Notes under the pieces: generated by a model | Told to the model about the DNA's origin: nothing | What the model saw: the letters and a program-made list of their open reading frames with translations, nothing else | Database searches by the model: none | Assembly: GCA_016109435.1 (NCBI GenBank) | Contig: JAEILR010000020.1 | Span: 124,001 to 188,000 of the forward strand | DNA from: Methanomassiliicoccus sp. | GTDB taxonomy: Archaea > Thermoplasmatota > Thermoplasmata > Methanomassiliicoccales > Methanomassiliicoccaceae | Reading direction: 5' to 3' | Length of the DNA stretch: 64,000 bases | Translations under genes and position numbers: made by a program | Part shown: positions 63,685-64,000 of the stretch, one piece after another | Numbering within the stretch: the stretch's first letter is position 1 | How the letters are laid out: the number at the start of each line of letters is the position of its first letter

Positions 63685-64000
63685 TTAGGCTCCGGCCCCG
63701 CACTTGTCCATGCCGATCGGTAAGCTGAAGAAAAAGGTCGAACCCTTGTCGACCGTCGACCTCACCCATATCCGGCCTCTATGTCTCTCCACAATCTTCT
63801 TGGCGATGGCCAGCCCCATGCCGGTGCCCGGATGGTCCTCCCTCGTATGCTGCCTCTGGAACATGAGAAAGATCCGCTCCTGTTGATCCTCAGGAATGCC
63901 GATGCCGTTGTCCTGGACTGAGAACACCCACTCACCCCTGTCCCTCACCGCGGAGATGTGGACCCTCGGCGCCTCCTCCCTACAGTACTTGATGGCATTG
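63685..64000 (-). CDS. Sensor histidine kinase, C-terminal ATPase domain (partial)
   Basis: The 5' end runs off the window. What is visible is the end of a HATPase_c domain: the N-box side NAIKYC at the edge, then the G1 box [16 protein letters not shown], the F-box FQRQH, and the G2 box [22 protein letters not shown]. It ends FSLPIG and a short tail. Archaeal kinases of this kind usually have N-terminal PAS or GAF domains; these cannot be seen here. Confidence 0.92.
   Translation of the reverse strand, partial: NAIKYCREEAPRVHISAVRDRGEWVFSVQDNGIGIPEDQQERIFLMFQRQHTREDHPGTGMGLAIAKKIVERHRGRIWVRSTVDKGSTFFFSLPIGMDKCGAGA

Overview
The window is archaeal chromosome, high in GC (about 60 percent by eye) and densely packed with genes on both strands. 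Archaeal hallmarks include a proteasome beta subunit, the KH/beta-CASP factor aCPSF1, RFC large subunit, FEN1, TYW1/Taw1, an archaeal-type SAM synthetase, RNA polymerase subunit E1 with Spt4, GTP-dependent dephospho-CoA kinase, S24e and S27ae, deoxyhypusine synthase, both subunits of phosphomevalonate dehydratase, and a tRNA-Arg with a bulge-helix-bulge intron. TATA boxes often lie about 25 bases before the start codon, so many mRNAs look leaderless or short-leadered. The closeness of the proteasome beta subunit to the Thermoplasma one and the DUF835 domain suggest Thermoplasmata, possibly a Methanomassiliicoccus-like lineage. That placement is inference; no methanogenesis gene is present here.

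Layout. 110-6506: DUF2085 membrane protein, proteasome, aCPSF1, GNAT, Taw1, RFC-L. 6619-9474: small hypotheticals, a DUF438-hemerythrin-PAS protein and a flavin reductase. 9548-13235: a MacB/FtsX-type ABC exporter whose ATPase lacks a normal start codon. 13456-19194: a striking membrane-integrity locus of coiled-coil protein, SPFH protein with three zinc-ribbon modules, three related zinc-ribbon proteins (two membrane-anchored), NfeD and stomatin. 19451-25905: GNAT, secreted/membrane protein plus radical SAM enzyme, UbiA-like protein, ABC-2 exporter. 26281-33292: FMN glutamate-synthase-like protein, a candidate structured RNA, thioredoxin-domain (DUF255) protein, DUF4443 regulator, SAM synthetase, RNase Z. 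33386-42015: universal stress protein, ribulose-phosphate epimerase, FEN1, an isoleucyl-tRNA synthetase with a long C-terminal extension ending in DUF835, and phosphomevalonate dehydratase whose small subunit is fused to a Nudix domain. 42148-46173: TetR with a palindromic operator, a 14-helix MFS exporter, a stress protein, and a PKD surface protein. 46269-49201: tRNA-Arg, ProC and the S27ae-S24e-DPCK-Spt4-RpoE operon. 49324-54765: a phosphate hub of proton-pumping pyrophosphatase, polyphosphate:AMP phosphotransferase, DUF47 and PiT. 54938-64000: polyprenol-kinase-like and TMK-like pair, deoxyhypusine synthase, a beta-decarboxylating dehydrogenase, trehalose-6-phosphate synthase, several tiny zinc proteins, tRNA-Leu and the C-terminal end of a histidine kinase.

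Most genes are housekeeping. The parts that look new are the SPFH/zinc-ribbon operon (an archaeal relative of the Bacillus ydjFGHI membrane-stress operon), the IleRS-HhH-zinc-ribbon-DUF835 fusion, the DUF126-Nudix fusion, and a possible two-hairpin RNA at 27985-28091. No CRISPR array, insertion sequence or prophage was seen.
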